Shown: positions 6,551 through 16,528, counted from the first letter of the stretch. The stretch: 64,000 bases of DNA from RGIG3009 sp964390295 (GCA_964390295.1 CAYMHR010000005.1:1-64000), one strand, 5' to 3'. Made by a program: numbers and translations. The notes: generated by a model from the sequence alone, not told the origin.

Positions 6551-8931
6551 CAGTCGTCACTGTCCGACAGATTCATATTCATTTCCAGCCATTGCTGACG
6601 GGTAATTAACACTTGACGCGGCTTGCTTCCCTCGTGTGGACCAACGATTCCCCGCGTCTCCATTTCGTCAATAATACGACCGGCGCGGGCGTAACCCAAA
6701 CGCAATTTGCGCTGTAACAGTGAGGTGGATGCCATGCCGGCCTCAACCACAACCTCGATGGCCTGCGGCAACATTTCGTCACTGTCGTCCAAGGACTCCG
6801 GCTTGTCGTCCGAATCGCCACGGCCGCCAGATTTTTCCGTCGTTTGAGCCAGACGGATGATTTCCTGCTCCACCGACTCGTCATACTGTTGAGTTTCCGT
6901 CTGCTTCAGGAATTCCACAACCGACTTTACCTCACTGCCGCTGACAAAACAACCCTGCACGCGAACCGGTTTCGCATAGCCCAACGGCATAAACAGCATA
7001 TCGCCCTTACCCAACAGCTTTTCCGCGCCGCTGGCATCCAGAATCGTACGAGAATCCACGGCAGAAGCCACCGTCAGCGCCAAGCGCGACGGAATATTCG
7101 CCTTGATCAAGCCGGTGATCACGTCCACCGACGGACGCTGTGTTGCGATTACCAAATGCATGCCGGCGGCACGCGCCATTTGTGCCAAACGACAAATGTT
7201 GCTTTCCACCGCGTTGGCGGCAACCATCATCAAATCGGCCAGCTCATCGATCACGATCAAAATTTGCGGCAAATGCTCCAGTGATTCGTCGGAGCGCGCC
7301 ATCTCGTTATAGGAATCGATGTCGCGCGCGTTGGTTGCCGAAAACAACTGATACCGGCGCATCATCTCGTTGACCGCCCAGCCCAATGCACCGGCGGCCT
7401 TGCGCGGCTCGGTAACAACCGGGGTGAGCAAGTGCGGTATTCCGTTGTAAATGCCGAATTCCACCTGTTTGGGATCGATCAACAGCATTTTCACTTCATC
7501 CGGCCGTGCACGGAACAATACGCTTTGAATCATGGAGTTGGTACACACCGACTTACCGGAGCCGGTGGTACCGGCAATCAGCAGGTGGGGCATCTTGGCA
7601 AGATCAGCCAGTACGATGTGTCCGGCAATATCCCGTCCCAGCGCCACCGTCAGCTTGCTTTCGGCCGAGGCAAATTCTTTGGTGTCGATCAGCTCGCGCA
7701 AACCGACCGAGCCAGATACGCGATTGGGCACTTCAATGCCAACCGCCGCTTTATTCGGAATTGGCGCTTCAATACGCACACGAGTCGTCGCTAACCGCAA
7801 TGCGATGTCGTCCGCCAAGCCGGTGATACGGCTGATCTTCACACCGGCACTCGGCTGTAGCTCATACCGCGTGACCGTAGGACCACGGGAAGCGTCGATC
7901 ACCTTGGCATTGACACCGAATTCCTGCAAGGTTTTGGTCAACAGCTCGGCCGTAGCCGCCTGTTCCTTGGCGGCAGCCGCGGAATCCGCGCCCTTGACCT
8001 CATTCAGCAAGGAAAGCGGCGGATAGCGGTAATCGGCCGGTGCCTTCGGCTGCTCCGCAGGCGGTTCGGGAATAAATTCCTCTACCTCGTCTGCTTTTTC
8101 CGGCTCTGCCGCCGGTTTTTCAGCCGCTTCTTCAGTTTTCACAGCTTCCGTTTTCTCGGAAGTCAAAATCATATCCTCGGTAGCCGCCAAATCTGCAGCC
8201 ACTTCGCCAAGCGATTCCGCCGTTACCGCCGATTTCTGCTCCGACTCCGTCGTTGCGCCGCCGTTGGCTTCGTCGTCCAGCGCCACGTCGATTTTGGTTT
8301 CCTTACGCTTACGGCCGGTTTCAACCGCCGTTTCGATTGTCGCACGTGTTTTTTGCACCGGCTTCCACAGTGCCTTAAGCAAGGTGATAATCGTAGTGCC
8401 GGTAACGATCATTACATAAATAAACAGAAGCAACAACAAAATGATTCTGGCACCAATATCGGTAAACCACCGCTCCAGCCAATAGCCGAGCAAGGCGCCG
8501 AGAACACCGGCACCGCGCGGAAGGGCACCATCCTGATAGGCGCTGACCAGCGCTTCGCCATAAGAAATCCCAATGACGTTGCGCAAAAACACCTGTACGA
8601 TCGTGCTTAACAAAACCAACAGAATAATCAGCTTCCAGGCAAGCGATTTTGCTTTGTCGGACGGCTTTTCCAAGGCACAGAGCACCGCCAGATACCCCAC
8701 AACGAACGGTACCACGAAGGCACCCAGACCGAACAAGCCCAACAACAGCTTGCGAAGCTGTCCCCACATACTGCCGGCAGAAATGACTGCCAGACAGAAC
8801 ATCAAAATTGCCAGAGCAAACAGCAACAGCGCTTTTAGCTGACGATTTTGCCCATTTGCTTTCTTCCGTGCCGCCGTGTGACCGGCGGAGGAACGCGACT
8901 GTTTCGTTGTATTTTTACGCTTTTGAGCCAC
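6550..8931 (-). CDS. ftsK: DNA translocase FtsK/SpoIIIE
   Basis: A 793-residue membrane-anchored DNA pump. Four hydrophobic spans lie in residues 33-190, followed by an acidic Ala/Glu-rich linker (about 210-300). The motor comprises alpha and beta domains with Walker A GTTGSGKS at 454-461 and a Walker B block (LIVIDELADLMMV). The C-terminal winged-helix gamma domain (residues about 730-793) reads KOPS-like DNA signals. It clears chromosomal DNA from the closing septum and, in spore formers, moves the chromosome into the forespore. The GTG start has an AGAGAGG site upstream. It precedes tepA's downstream side exactly as in Bacillus (tepA next to spoIIIE). Confidence 0.95.
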   Translation of the reverse strand: MAQKRKNTTKQSRSSAGHTAARKKANGQNRQLKALLLFALAILMFCLAVISAGSMWGQLRKLLLGLFGLGAFVVPFVVGYLAVLCALEKPSDKAKSLAWKLIILLVLLSTIVQVFLRNVIGISYGEALVSAYQDGALPRGAGVLGALLGYWLERWFTDIGARIILLLLLFIYVMIVTGTTIITLLKALWKPVQKTRATIETAVETGRKRKETKIDVALDDEANGGATTESEQKSAVTAESLGEVAADLAATEDMILTSEKTEAVKTEEAAEKPAAEPEKADEVEEFIPEPPAEQPKAPADYRYPPLSLLNEVKGADSAAAAKEQAATAELLTKTLQEFGVNAKVIDASRGPTVTRYELQPSAGVKISRITGLADDIALRLATTRVRIEAPIPNKAAVGIEVPNRVSGSVGLRELIDTKEFASAESKLTVALGRDIAGHIVLADLAKMPHLLIAGTTGSGKSVCTNSMIQSVLFRARPDEVKMLLIDPKQVEFGIYNGIPHLLTPVVTEPRKAAGALGWAVNEMMRRYQLFSATNARDIDSYNEMARSDESLEHLPQILIVIDELADLMMVAANAVESNICRLAQMARAAGMHLVIATQRPSVDVITGLIKANIPSRLALTVASAVDSRTILDASGAEKLLGKGDMLFMPLGYAKPVRVQGCFVSGSEVKSVVEFLKQTETQQYDESVEQEIIRLAQTTEKSGGRGDSDDKPESLDDSDEMLPQAIEVVVEAGMASTSLLQRKLRLGYARAGRIIDEMETRGIVGPHEGSKPRQVLITRQQWLEMNMNLSDSDD

Positions 8932-8976
8932 TCCGTGACCAACCTCTCTGTATGTAGCCGCCGAAGCGGCATAGGA

Positions 8977-9684
8977 TTAACGGGAATCGATCATCTCGTG
9001 TAACGACGCCAACGCATCGGACAATGAACCCAACCGATCGATCAAGCCGACTCGGACCGCGTCCGTTCCGTCCAGCACGCTCCCCATATCGGTTGTCATC
9101 TCATCGGTATTGAGGCAGAACTGTGTAAATTGCTCGTGCGTGATACGGGAATGATCGGTAACGAAACGAATAATCCGTTCCTGCATGCGCTGAAAATGCA
9201 AAAACGCCTGCGGAACCCCCAGTACCAGACCATTGATCCGCACCGGGTGGATTGTCATGGTGGCCGACGGCGCGATGAAGGAGCGCTTGGCAGACACCGC
9301 CAGCGGCACGCCGATTGAATGACCACCACCCAGCACCAGCGATACGGTCGGCTTTTTCATGCCGGAAATTAGCTCTGCCAACGCCAAACCGGCTTCAATA
9401 TCACCGCCAACCGTGTTCAGAAGAATGAGTAATCCCTGAATATCACGGTTTTCCTCAATCGCCACCAGTTGCGGCAGCAGGTGCTCATACTTGGTCGCTT
9501 TATTATCGCCGGGAAGCACGTAGTGTCCTTCAATTTGTCCAATAATCGTCAGGCAATGAATCACGTGACGGCCGTTATCGGTCGTCACCGAGCCGTGCTC
9601 ATCCAAGTCCTTTAGATCGGCCTGCAACCGCTGCGCCGGACGCGTTGCTTCCTGTTCGTTCGTTTGCGACTTTACCTTTTTCAC
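8977..9684 (-). CDS. tepA: ClpP-like translocation-enhancing protease TepA
   Basis: A ClpP-fold serine peptidase of 235 residues from GTG 9684 (MKKVKSQTNEQ). An upstream in-frame start would add 32 residues with no family support. The nucleophile region LGGGHSIGVPLAV, the His in ATMTIHPVR and MQERIIRFVTDHS are close to Bacillus TepA (YmfB), a cytoplasmic protease linked to secretion and to small spore protein degradation. It has no AAA+ partner nearby. Its position beside ftsK/spoIIIE is the conserved Firmicutes order. Identity is confident; the physiological substrate is not. Confidence 0.85.
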   Translation of the reverse strand: MKKVKSQTNEQEATRPAQRLQADLKDLDEHGSVTTDNGRHVIHCLTIIGQIEGHYVLPGDNKATKYEHLLPQLVAIEENRDIQGLLILLNTVGGDIEAGLALAELISGMKKPTVSLVLGGGHSIGVPLAVSAKRSFIAPSATMTIHPVRINGLVLGVPQAFLHFQRMQERIIRFVTDHSRITHEQFTQFCLNTDEMTTDMGSVLDGTDAVRVGLIDRLGSLSDALASLHEMIDSR

Positions 9685-9786
9685 GATATCGCCCCCGAAC
9701 ACTATTGTGACCGAAAGCGCAGAAAACATACTCCGGCGAGCACCTATACACAGTGTACCATTTTTTTGCGAAAAACGCAAGATATT

Positions 9787-10560
9787 TTACAATATTCCCA
9801 GGCGTTGGACGGCCGTCGTTTTTCCGCTGGCAGGGTCTACCGTAAATAGCGCCGCATCCATACGGCAGGGACCGTCTGCCACAGCAAAACGCACCGGCAA
9901 TTTGCCGCGCATTTTTTCGATCGACAACTCCGGACGAATCCCCAAAACCGAATTTATCGGTCCCGTCATTCCCACGTCGCTGATAAATCCCGTACCGTTT
10001 GGCAAAATCTGCTCATCGGCCGTCTGCACGTGGGTATGCGTTCCGAAAACCGCCGAAACACGCCCATCGGCGTAATACGCCAACGCCTTTTTTTCCGCCG
10101 TTGCTTCGGCGTGAAAATCCACAATGCGACAACGCGGCAACGAAGAATCGCTCAATACGGAATCCAACGTTTCAAAGGGACACGCCAAGGCGTTATCCAT
10201 ATACACCTGACCCATCAGATTGATGACTGCCACCTGATAGCGGCCCCGATCGATCACAAAAACACCGGCGCCCGGTGCCGTGCGTGGAAAGTTGGCCGGA
10301 CGAAGGATGCCGTTTTGCTCATCCAGCACGTCATAAATCTCGCGACGGTGAAACACGTGATTACCGGTGGTGATTACGTCGGCACCGAATTGAAGCAACG
10401 ACCGTGCCGACGACGGCAATATGCCGTTACCGTCTGCTGAATTTTCACCGTTGACAATGCAAACGTCAACGGCATACCGTTGCTTCACGTTCGGCAATAC
10501 GGCTTCCAAATGACGGCAACCGACAGAGCCGACGACGTCACCAACGCATAAAACGTTCAT
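9787..10560 (-). CDS. ymdB: YmdB-type metallophosphoesterase
   Basis: A 257-residue calcineurin-like phosphodiesterase of the YmdB family (typical length about 264). Metal-binding motifs GDVVG at residues 7-11, NGENSADG, TGNHVFHR and FHAEATAEK followed by GTHTHVQTAD are all present. In Bacillus, YmdB hydrolyses 2',3'-cyclic nucleotides and influences biofilm and motility decisions; it is regularly next to rny, as here. A clean AAAGGAGG site precedes the ATG. It probably shares the rny transcript in part, although a terminator-like hairpin lies between them. Confidence 0.92.
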   Translation of the reverse strand: MNVLCVGDVVGSVGCRHLEAVLPNVKQRYAVDVCIVNGENSADGNGILPSSARSLLQFGADVITTGNHVFHRREIYDVLDEQNGILRPANFPRTAPGAGVFVIDRGRYQVAVINLMGQVYMDNALACPFETLDSVLSDSSLPRCRIVDFHAEATAEKKALAYYADGRVSAVFGTHTHVQTADEQILPNGTGFISDVGMTGPINSVLGIRPELSIEKMRGKLPVRFAVADGPCRMDAALFTVDPASGKTTAVQRLGIL

Positions 10561-10587
10561 AATAACCTCCTTTTCGAAAAGAGTACA

Positions 10588-10616
10588 AACGGTGTCCCGA
10601 CAAGCAGGACACCGTT
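10588..10616 (-). terminator. hairpin between rny and ymdB
   Basis: Stem AACGGTGTCC / GGACACCGTT with a 9-base loop, followed on the minus strand by GTACTCTTTTC. The T run is interrupted, so it may only lower, not stop, transcription into ymdB. Confidence 0.6.
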
Positions 10617-10632
10617 CGCGTTGTTTGCAGTA

Positions 10633-12192
10633 TTACTTGGCGTAATCCACCGCACGATTTTCGCGGATCAGATTGACCTTGATCTGACCGGGGTAATCCA
10701 GGTTATCCTCGATCTTTTTGGCAATCTCGTGAGCGAGCAACGACATTTTATCGTCGCTGACCACTTCGGGACGAACGATAATGCGAATCTCGCGACCGGC
10801 CTGAATGGCAAAAGAACGCTCGACGCCCTCAAATTCGTTGGCGACATCTTCCAGCTTTTCAAGACGCTTGATGTAATTCTCCAGATTTTCGCGGCGAGCA
10901 CCGGGACGTGCCGCCGAAATAGCGTCGGCCGCCTGCACCAAGCACGCCACGATCGTGGTGGCTTCCACGTCGCCGTGATGTGCGTGAATCGCATGAACCA
11001 CAGCTTCGCTTTCCTTGTATTTGCGAGCAATATCCACACCGATCTCGATATGGGAGCCTTCGATCTCGTGATCGACCGCCTTACCAATATCGTGAAGCAG
11101 ACCGGCGCGACGTGCAATTTCCGGATCCAAGCCAAGCTCGCTTGCCATGATGCCGGACAGGAACGCAACCTCCATCGAGTGATTCAACACGTTCTGGCCG
11201 TAGCTGGTACGATAACGCAAACGGCCAAGCAAACGAACGATTTCCGGATGAATGCCGCGCAAGCCGGTTTCCAGCACCGCGCGCTCACCCTCGGATTTGA
11301 TGGTAGCTTCCACCTCGCGGCGTGCCTTTTCCACCATCTCTTCGATGCGGGCGGGATGAATACGGCCGTCGGAGATCAAGCGCTCCAACGCGATGCGCGC
11401 GATTTCGCGGCGCACCGGATCAAATCCGGACAGCGTAATCGCTTCGGGCGTATCGTCGATAATCAGATCGACACCCGTCAGAGTTTCAATCATACGGATA
11501 TTGCGACCTTCGCGGCCGATGATGCGACCCTTCATTTCGTCGTTGGGAAGCGGCACAACCGAAACGGTAGTTTCGGACACCTGATCGGCAGCCACACGCT
11601 GAATCGCGTGGGAGATCAGATTACGGGCACGCTGGTCGGCTTCTTCCTTCAACTGTGCTTCGTATTCGTTGATTTTCAGCGCCTTTTCATGCGTCAGTTC
11701 GTCGGAAAGGCTTTTCAACAGATAGTCCTTAGCCTGCTCCACGGTGAAGCCGGAAATACGCTCCAGCATTTCAAACTGACCGCGTTTGATGTCCTCTACG
11801 TCCCGCAAACGGGAATCGATTTCCTTTTGCTTTTTGGCAATCGCTTCCTCTTTGGCTTCGTAGTTTTCGATTTTGTGATCCAACGATTCTTCTTTTTGCT
11901 GAATACGCCGTTCCTGACGCATGACCTCGTTACGACGCTCCTTCAGCTCACGCTCCGATTCGTTACGCAACCGATGAATTTCGTCCTTGGCTTCCAGCAA
12001 GGTTTCCTTCTTCTTGGATTCCGCCTGACCTTTTGCTTCTTTTACAATACGTTCTGCTTCTGCTTCTGCCGAACCGATTGCCGCTTCGGCTGTCTTTTTT
12101 CGATGCGAAATGCCGGAGCGAAACGCAATGACACCGGCCGCTACACCGCCGACGACCAAACCGCCGACACCTGCTACCATAGTCCACAGCAT
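10633..12192 (-). CDS. rny: ribonuclease Y
   Basis: A 519-residue membrane-anchored endoribonuclease that starts mRNA decay in Firmicutes. N-terminal span at residues 5-25, a long charged coiled coil to about 190, a KH RNA-binding domain (GRIIGREGRNIRMIE), then the HD domain with HDIGKAVDHE and HAHHGD. Length and domain order are exactly those of Bacillus Rny. A strong AGGAGGTG site precedes the ATG. It is read from a consensus promoter at 12408-12437, leaving a leader of about 210 bases. Confidence 0.97.
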   Translation of the reverse strand: MLWTMVAGVGGLVVGGVAAGVIAFRSGISHRKKTAEAAIGSAEAEAERIVKEAKGQAESKKKETLLEAKDEIHRLRNESERELKERRNEVMRQERRIQQKEESLDHKIENYEAKEEAIAKKQKEIDSRLRDVEDIKRGQFEMLERISGFTVEQAKDYLLKSLSDELTHEKALKINEYEAQLKEEADQRARNLISHAIQRVAADQVSETTVSVVPLPNDEMKGRIIGREGRNIRMIETLTGVDLIIDDTPEAITLSGFDPVRREIARIALERLISDGRIHPARIEEMVEKARREVEATIKSEGERAVLETGLRGIHPEIVRLLGRLRYRTSYGQNVLNHSMEVAFLSGIMASELGLDPEIARRAGLLHDIGKAVDHEIEGSHIEIGVDIARKYKESEAVVHAIHAHHGDVEATTIVACLVQAADAISAARPGARRENLENYIKRLEKLEDVANEFEGVERSFAIQAGREIRIIVRPEVVSDDKMSLLAHEIAKKIEDNLDYPGQIKVNLIRENRAVDYAK

Positions 12193-12407
12193 GGGATGAA
12201 CACCTCCTGAATTTTGTTCGAATTATCCTATATGATATGAGGCAGTCCTTCCCTATCGATTATGCGACAAAGATATGTTGTATCGTAATCAAAACCCCTG
12301 TACCGCTCATACAAGGGAACGTTCCAAACAACGAGAAAACCGGACTGCCGCCCGTTCCGCTTGATACCGAAACGGATAAAGTTTCCTCACAGCCAAAGGC
12401 TAAAGAA
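12193..12407 (-). promoter_or_regulatory. long 5' leader of rny
   Basis: About 210 untranslated bases separate the promoter from the rny start. I see no gene, no intrinsic terminator and no riboswitch consensus in it. It may allow RNase Y to control its own message by cleavage, which is inference from leader length alone. Confidence 0.4.
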
Positions 12408-12437
12408 ATTATACCTCTTTTTACCCATTTCTGTCAA
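12408..12437 (-). promoter_or_regulatory. rny promoter
   Basis: Minus-strand TTGACA (12437-12432), 18-bp spacer, TATAAT (12413-12408). Both hexamers are full consensus. Confidence 0.8.
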
Positions 12438-12471
12438 GGAGTAATCCTGCGTTTCCGTGCAAAATCCCAAA

Positions 12472-12504
12472 AAACACCGATTTCGGAAAACCGAATCGGT
12501 GTTT
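12472..12504 (-). terminator. terminator of the lipoprotein gene
   Basis: Minus-strand stem AAACACCGATTCGG / CCGAAATCGGTGTTT with a one-base bulge and a TTTT loop, followed by TTTTTTGGG. It ends the oligopeptidase-lipoprotein transcript before the rny promoter. Confidence 0.85.
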
Positions 12505-12517
12505 ATATACGGTAAAA

Positions 12518-14722
12518 TCAGTTGGTCAGCTGCAAAAGCTCTGCTTCGCGCGTCCAATCGTAGTACGCGGTAGTATCCTGTGGCAAGGTATCGACGTTCA
12601 CGTCGCCCGTTCTCATCAGCAATACGGTTTGCTTTTGATACAGCGGCACCTCGACCGCCCACGCGGAAACCGTGGCAAACGCCTCGCAATACAGTGCTTG
12701 CCGTTTGGCGGTATCCGGCTCGTGCCGTGCCTGGAGTAAAAGACGGTCCAATGTTTCGTCGTTGATATTTACGTCGTCGGGGCAACCGCTCTGCGAGGCA
12801 TACCACGCATAAAAATCCGTTTCGGGATACGCGTTGCGGAAAGAGCACCATATTTCCGCCTGATCGGTGGCAATCGCCTGGAGTAGCTTTGCCTCGCTGG
12901 TAAAATCGTTGAGCGTCAGCGTAATACCCAGCTCGGACAACAGCTCTGCGGATTTGGTTAACAACTGCTTAGCCGGATGCGTTCCGTTGCCACCACCGGC
13001 ATAGCAGACAGAAAAGCTCAGCGAGCCCCCCGGCGGTGCGGCAGAAATTCGATTTCCCTCCACGGTATATCCGGCGTCTTGAAAGCACGCCAAAACCGCG
13101 GAACACAGTGCATCCCGATCAACGCTTTCGTCACCAGCGGCAACAAGCGCGCCGGGCGAATCAGCCTCAAACACGGAAGCCGGCGACGTGACAACCGCAC
13201 CATAGCTTCCGTAATACGCGAACACCGATTCCTCCCGATACGCCGAAAACACCGTGACCAGCGCCTGCCGCAGTTGTTTGGAAGCCTTGGAATCCGAAGC
13301 TCCGCCCACCCGGATACGGTCGGCATTCATCCCGATATAGCCGTATCCCGACTCCTGCACAATTTCCACCGCAACAACGTCACCGCTCATCACGCCGCCG
13401 TTGGCCTTTTTTACCGCTTCCTCCAGTGAAACGGTCATATCGGTTTGCGTCAACTGAAGGCTACCGGCAGACAACAACTCCAGCTTTTCGCTATCCTTTA
13501 CCGCTCGGCACGCCAACGTCGATACGGTCGGTGCGCCGCGATAATAGCTTGCATTGGCGTTTAACGTCACCGTGTTCTCGCGATACGCGGAGTACACGTA
13601 GGCACCGGCTCCCAACGGCGTTCCGGAACGGCTTTCAACGCCCGAAAGGTCCCCCTTGGAAAAGCCGAAGCTGCCGCTTTCCGGCGAAAACTGCTGAACG
13701 CTGCCGTAATGGTGCAACGGCGCAATCGGAATACAAAACTGATACAGTGCCGTAGCGTCAAATTGGGTCATCGTCACGGAAAGCGTATACTCGCCCGTCT
13801 GACGTATGCCGGAAATGCGTGCCGCCGAATTGCCCGTGATCACGCCCTTTTTCATGGAATCGTTCAGTCTTGCTAACAGCAGGGTCGAAAAATCGTGGTC
13901 GGACGCCGAAGCGTTAATGCCGGTTGCGGACAACGTATATCCACGCGTATCGACAATGCGGTTAAACAGGTCCGTTTCCGTTGCCCCCTCCGGCAAGCTC
14001 CCGTAGCCCAATGCCTCCGAAACGCTTCTCACGTCCGTTCCGATTCCGCGGGCGATCCCATCCTTAACGATTTCCGCCGCGAACTCCGCACCGGCCTCGT
14101 TGAACAACGTCCAAAATTCGATGGCTTCGTCCACGGTATAATATCCCTCTTCCGAGCCAACGGTCGCCTTTGCCGGCGTTTCGTTCAAAATCAGCTTCCA
14201 TTTCGGCACGACGTTTTGCCGATATTCCTCCAGCCCCTTGATCGGGAGCGAAGCAACCGTGCACGAACCGGTATACGTAGGATCGCACAACACGTACATG
14301 GAAAAAACAACGTCTCTGGCTGTCAGCGGCGTACCGTCCGAAAACGTAAGGTCCTCACGCAGAACAAAGGCATACTCAACGCTGCCGTCAGCCGCCGTTG
14401 TCACCGTCACCGACGCCGGCCCGGTATACTGATACGCCGTCCCCTGATATTCCGTCGTTTCACCGTTAATCCCATCGCAGATCACCTGACCGTTGCGGTC
14501 GACGTTCAACAGCCGAATTTGGGTCAGATCAACGATCAGACGATCGGACTCCACCGTAGCAAAAAACGGCGAATAGTTCCCGCCGAACGCCGAGCATCCC
14601 ACCGTCAGCACTTGGTTGGTCGGCGTACCGGTCGTCGGCTGTTTGTTGCGACAGCCGGGAAGAAAGCAAACGGTCACGCACAGCAACAGACACAGCCATA
14701 CGCGCCACCACCGTCGTTTCAC
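12518..14722 (-). CDS. peptide-binding lipoprotein (ABC substrate-binding, family 5)
   Basis: A 734-residue secreted lipoprotein: signal peptide with lipobox LPGC (Cys24) and then an OppA/DppA-type fold (FSDGTPLTARDVVFSMYV near residue 130, typical of the family). It is longer than most family members (500-600) because of an insertion around residues 190-290. It should bind oligopeptides for an ABC importer, but no permease or ATPase genes are adjacent. GTG start at 14722 with AAGGAGG. It lies 23 bp downstream of an M3 oligopeptidase, hinting at peptide capture and degradation in one transcript. Confidence 0.88.
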   Translation of the reverse strand: MKRRWWRVWLCLLLCVTVCFLPGCRNKQPTTGTPTNQVLTVGCSAFGGNYSPFFATVESDRLIVDLTQIRLLNVDRNGQVICDGINGETTEYQGTAYQYTGPASVTVTTAADGSVEYAFVLREDLTFSDGTPLTARDVVFSMYVLCDPTYTGSCTVASLPIKGLEEYRQNVVPKWKLILNETPAKATVGSEEGYYTVDEAIEFWTLFNEAGAEFAAEIVKDGIARGIGTDVRSVSEALGYGSLPEGATETDLFNRIVDTRGYTLSATGINASASDHDFSTLLLARLNDSMKKGVITGNSAARISGIRQTGEYTLSVTMTQFDATALYQFCIPIAPLHHYGSVQQFSPESGSFGFSKGDLSGVESRSGTPLGAGAYVYSAYRENTVTLNANASYYRGAPTVSTLACRAVKDSEKLELLSAGSLQLTQTDMTVSLEEAVKKANGGVMSGDVVAVEIVQESGYGYIGMNADRIRVGGASDSKASKQLRQALVTVFSAYREESVFAYYGSYGAVVTSPASVFEADSPGALVAAGDESVDRDALCSAVLACFQDAGYTVEGNRISAAPPGGSLSFSVCYAGGGNGTHPAKQLLTKSAELLSELGITLTLNDFTSEAKLLQAIATDQAEIWCSFRNAYPETDFYAWYASQSGCPDDVNINDETLDRLLLQARHEPDTAKRQALYCEAFATVSAWAVEVPLYQKQTVLLMRTGDVNVDTLPQDTTAYYDWTREAELLQLTN

Positions 14723-14745
14723 GTCTTTTCCTCCTTACTCTGTCG

Positions 14746-16449
14746 TTATACCATTCCCGATAAATCAAACGTTGCCAACCAATCGGCCGCCGTTTGGCAA
14801 ATGCCGCGAAGGCACGCTTCGTCAAACGGCGTATCCAAACCGGCATTCTTCAAAAGCTCGGTAAAGGTGCGGCTTCCGCCCTGCTCGGTGTATCGCATAT
14901 ACCGTTGCCATGCCGCGTGGGGATCGCGCTGAATCTGTGTCCAGAACTGCAACGCAACGGTTTGCGCCAAGCAATAATCGATATAATAAAACGGACTGGA
15001 ATAAATATGATGCTGGCGCTGCCAGCCCTCGCCTTCGCTGTAAAACGGGATATTGCCGTCCAGCTTAAGCCATGGCATATACGTACCCAACAGCTCTTTC
15101 CATACGGCGTGACGCTCGCCCGGCGTCATGTTCGGACGCTCGTACACCAAATGCTGAAAATGATCCACCATCGTCCCATAGGGAATGAAGGTAAGCGCGC
15201 CCGCCAAATGACTGTACAGGAACTTGCGGGTATCCTTGCCGAAAAAGCCTTCGGCCCACGGCCATGCGAAAAATTCCATCGACATGGAATGAACCTCACA
15301 GCCCTCCATACCGGGCCACGCCAGCTCCATCGGCACACGGTCACGGTTCATCCAGTAGGCAAACGCATGACCCGCCTCGTGCGTGACAACCTCCACGTCG
15401 CCCTGCGTACCATTGAAATTGGCAAAAATAAAGGGTACGCGATCGGCGGCCAGCTCGGTACAATATCCGCCGCTGGCTTTTCCCTCCGTCGAGAGAACGT
15501 CCAACAGCTCATTCTGCAGCAGAACGTTGAAAAATTCACCCGTCTCCGGTGACAACGCTTCATAAAAGCGTTTGCCTTGTACCAAAATATCCTCGGCCGT
15601 GCCACAGGGCTTGGGATTGCCTGAGCGGAATTGCAACGCCGCATCGGCAAAGCTCAAGGGATATTCCTTGCCCAGTCGCCGCGCCTGCTCCCGATAAATG
15701 CCGTCTGCCACCGGCACCAGATAGCGAACGACTGCTTTCCGGAAAGCTTCCACGTCGGTTTTTGAGTAGCAGTTTCTCCCCATATGGTAATATCCCAATG
15801 TGGTATATCCTTCGTAGCCGAGCTTTTTGCCCATCGCATCGCGCAGGTGCACCAGCCGGTCGTACAAATCATCCAGCTCAGCCTGATGCTCCTTATACCA
15901 CCGGCCTTCGGCACACCAAGCCGCCAGACGGCGGTTGTCATCCGCGTCGGTCTTAAACGGTGTCAGTTGAGACAGGGTGTAAACGGATCCTTCAAACGGA
16001 ATTTGCGCCGACGCTAGCAGTTTTTCATATGCCTGCGTCAGATCGTTTTCTTTTTGTAACTCCGGGATGATCGACGGTGAGAACGACTTCAGCGCCAATT
16101 CCGCATTGGCGAAATACACCTCGCCGTATTCTCCGGAAAACTGCGGACGAAAGGGTGATCCCAGCATGGCCTCCATCCACCGTTGCTCATATTCCTGCAA
16201 CTCCGGGGCCGCTGTGTTCCAAAAACGCATTTCCTCGTCGTAAAACGCGTCGCGCGTATCGATCGAGTGACGAATGCTGACCAGCGTTTGCGCCGTTACC
16301 ACCTGACGAAGGAGCGCTTCACGTTGCAAAAAGGTTTCTCGCGCCGTTGTATAATCGGGCGCGGCTGTCAGCGCTTCCGTCAGTGCCGACAGCTGTTGCT
16401 TGACATCCTCCAAATCCGGACGACGATATACCATTTCGCTGAATTTCAT
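14746..16449 (-). CDS. M3 family oligoendopeptidase
   Basis: A 567-residue cytosolic zinc peptidase of the PepF/oligoendopeptidase F group, which cleaves short peptides. The zinc motif HEAGH is at residues 357-361 (THEAGHAFAY), the downstream glutamate lies in GCEVHSMSMEF, and the C-terminal YSSPFYYIDYCLAQTVALQF block is characteristic. First gene of a two-gene transcript with the peptide-binding lipoprotein. The GGAGGTGCG site and a TTGTAT-18-TATACT promoter lie upstream. Confidence 0.92.
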   Translation of the reverse strand: MKFSEMVYRRPDLEDVKQQLSALTEALTAAPDYTTARETFLQREALLRQVVTAQTLVSIRHSIDTRDAFYDEEMRFWNTAAPELQEYEQRWMEAMLGSPFRPQFSGEYGEVYFANAELALKSFSPSIIPELQKENDLTQAYEKLLASAQIPFEGSVYTLSQLTPFKTDADDNRRLAAWCAEGRWYKEHQAELDDLYDRLVHLRDAMGKKLGYEGYTTLGYYHMGRNCYSKTDVEAFRKAVVRYLVPVADGIYREQARRLGKEYPLSFADAALQFRSGNPKPCGTAEDILVQGKRFYEALSPETGEFFNVLLQNELLDVLSTEGKASGGYCTELAADRVPFIFANFNGTQGDVEVVTHEAGHAFAYWMNRDRVPMELAWPGMEGCEVHSMSMEFFAWPWAEGFFGKDTRKFLYSHLAGALTFIPYGTMVDHFQHLVYERPNMTPGERHAVWKELLGTYMPWLKLDGNIPFYSEGEGWQRQHHIYSSPFYYIDYCLAQTVALQFWTQIQRDPHAAWQRYMRYTEQGGSRTFTELLKNAGLDTPFDEACLRGICQTAADWLATFDLSGMV

Positions 16450-16480
16450 ACGCGCACCTCCGCAAAAATATCACGGTATC

Positions 16481-16510
16481 AGTATAGCACAAAGCACCCG
16501 GATCATACAA
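16481..16510 (-). promoter_or_regulatory. promoter of the oligopeptidase operon
   Basis: Minus-strand TTGTAT (16510-16505), 18-bp spacer, TATACT (16486-16481). The same pair of hexamers occurs before the protease gene at 40478. Confidence 0.5.
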
Positions 16511-16528
16511 GTGGAAAACGAAGAAAAA

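Noticed and set aside
10621..12210. Rightward open frame of 529 codons opposite rny
   Set aside because: It mirrors the RNase Y gene, has no ribosome binding site, and its translation is low-complexity and without any family motif. It is a by-product of the codon use of rny.
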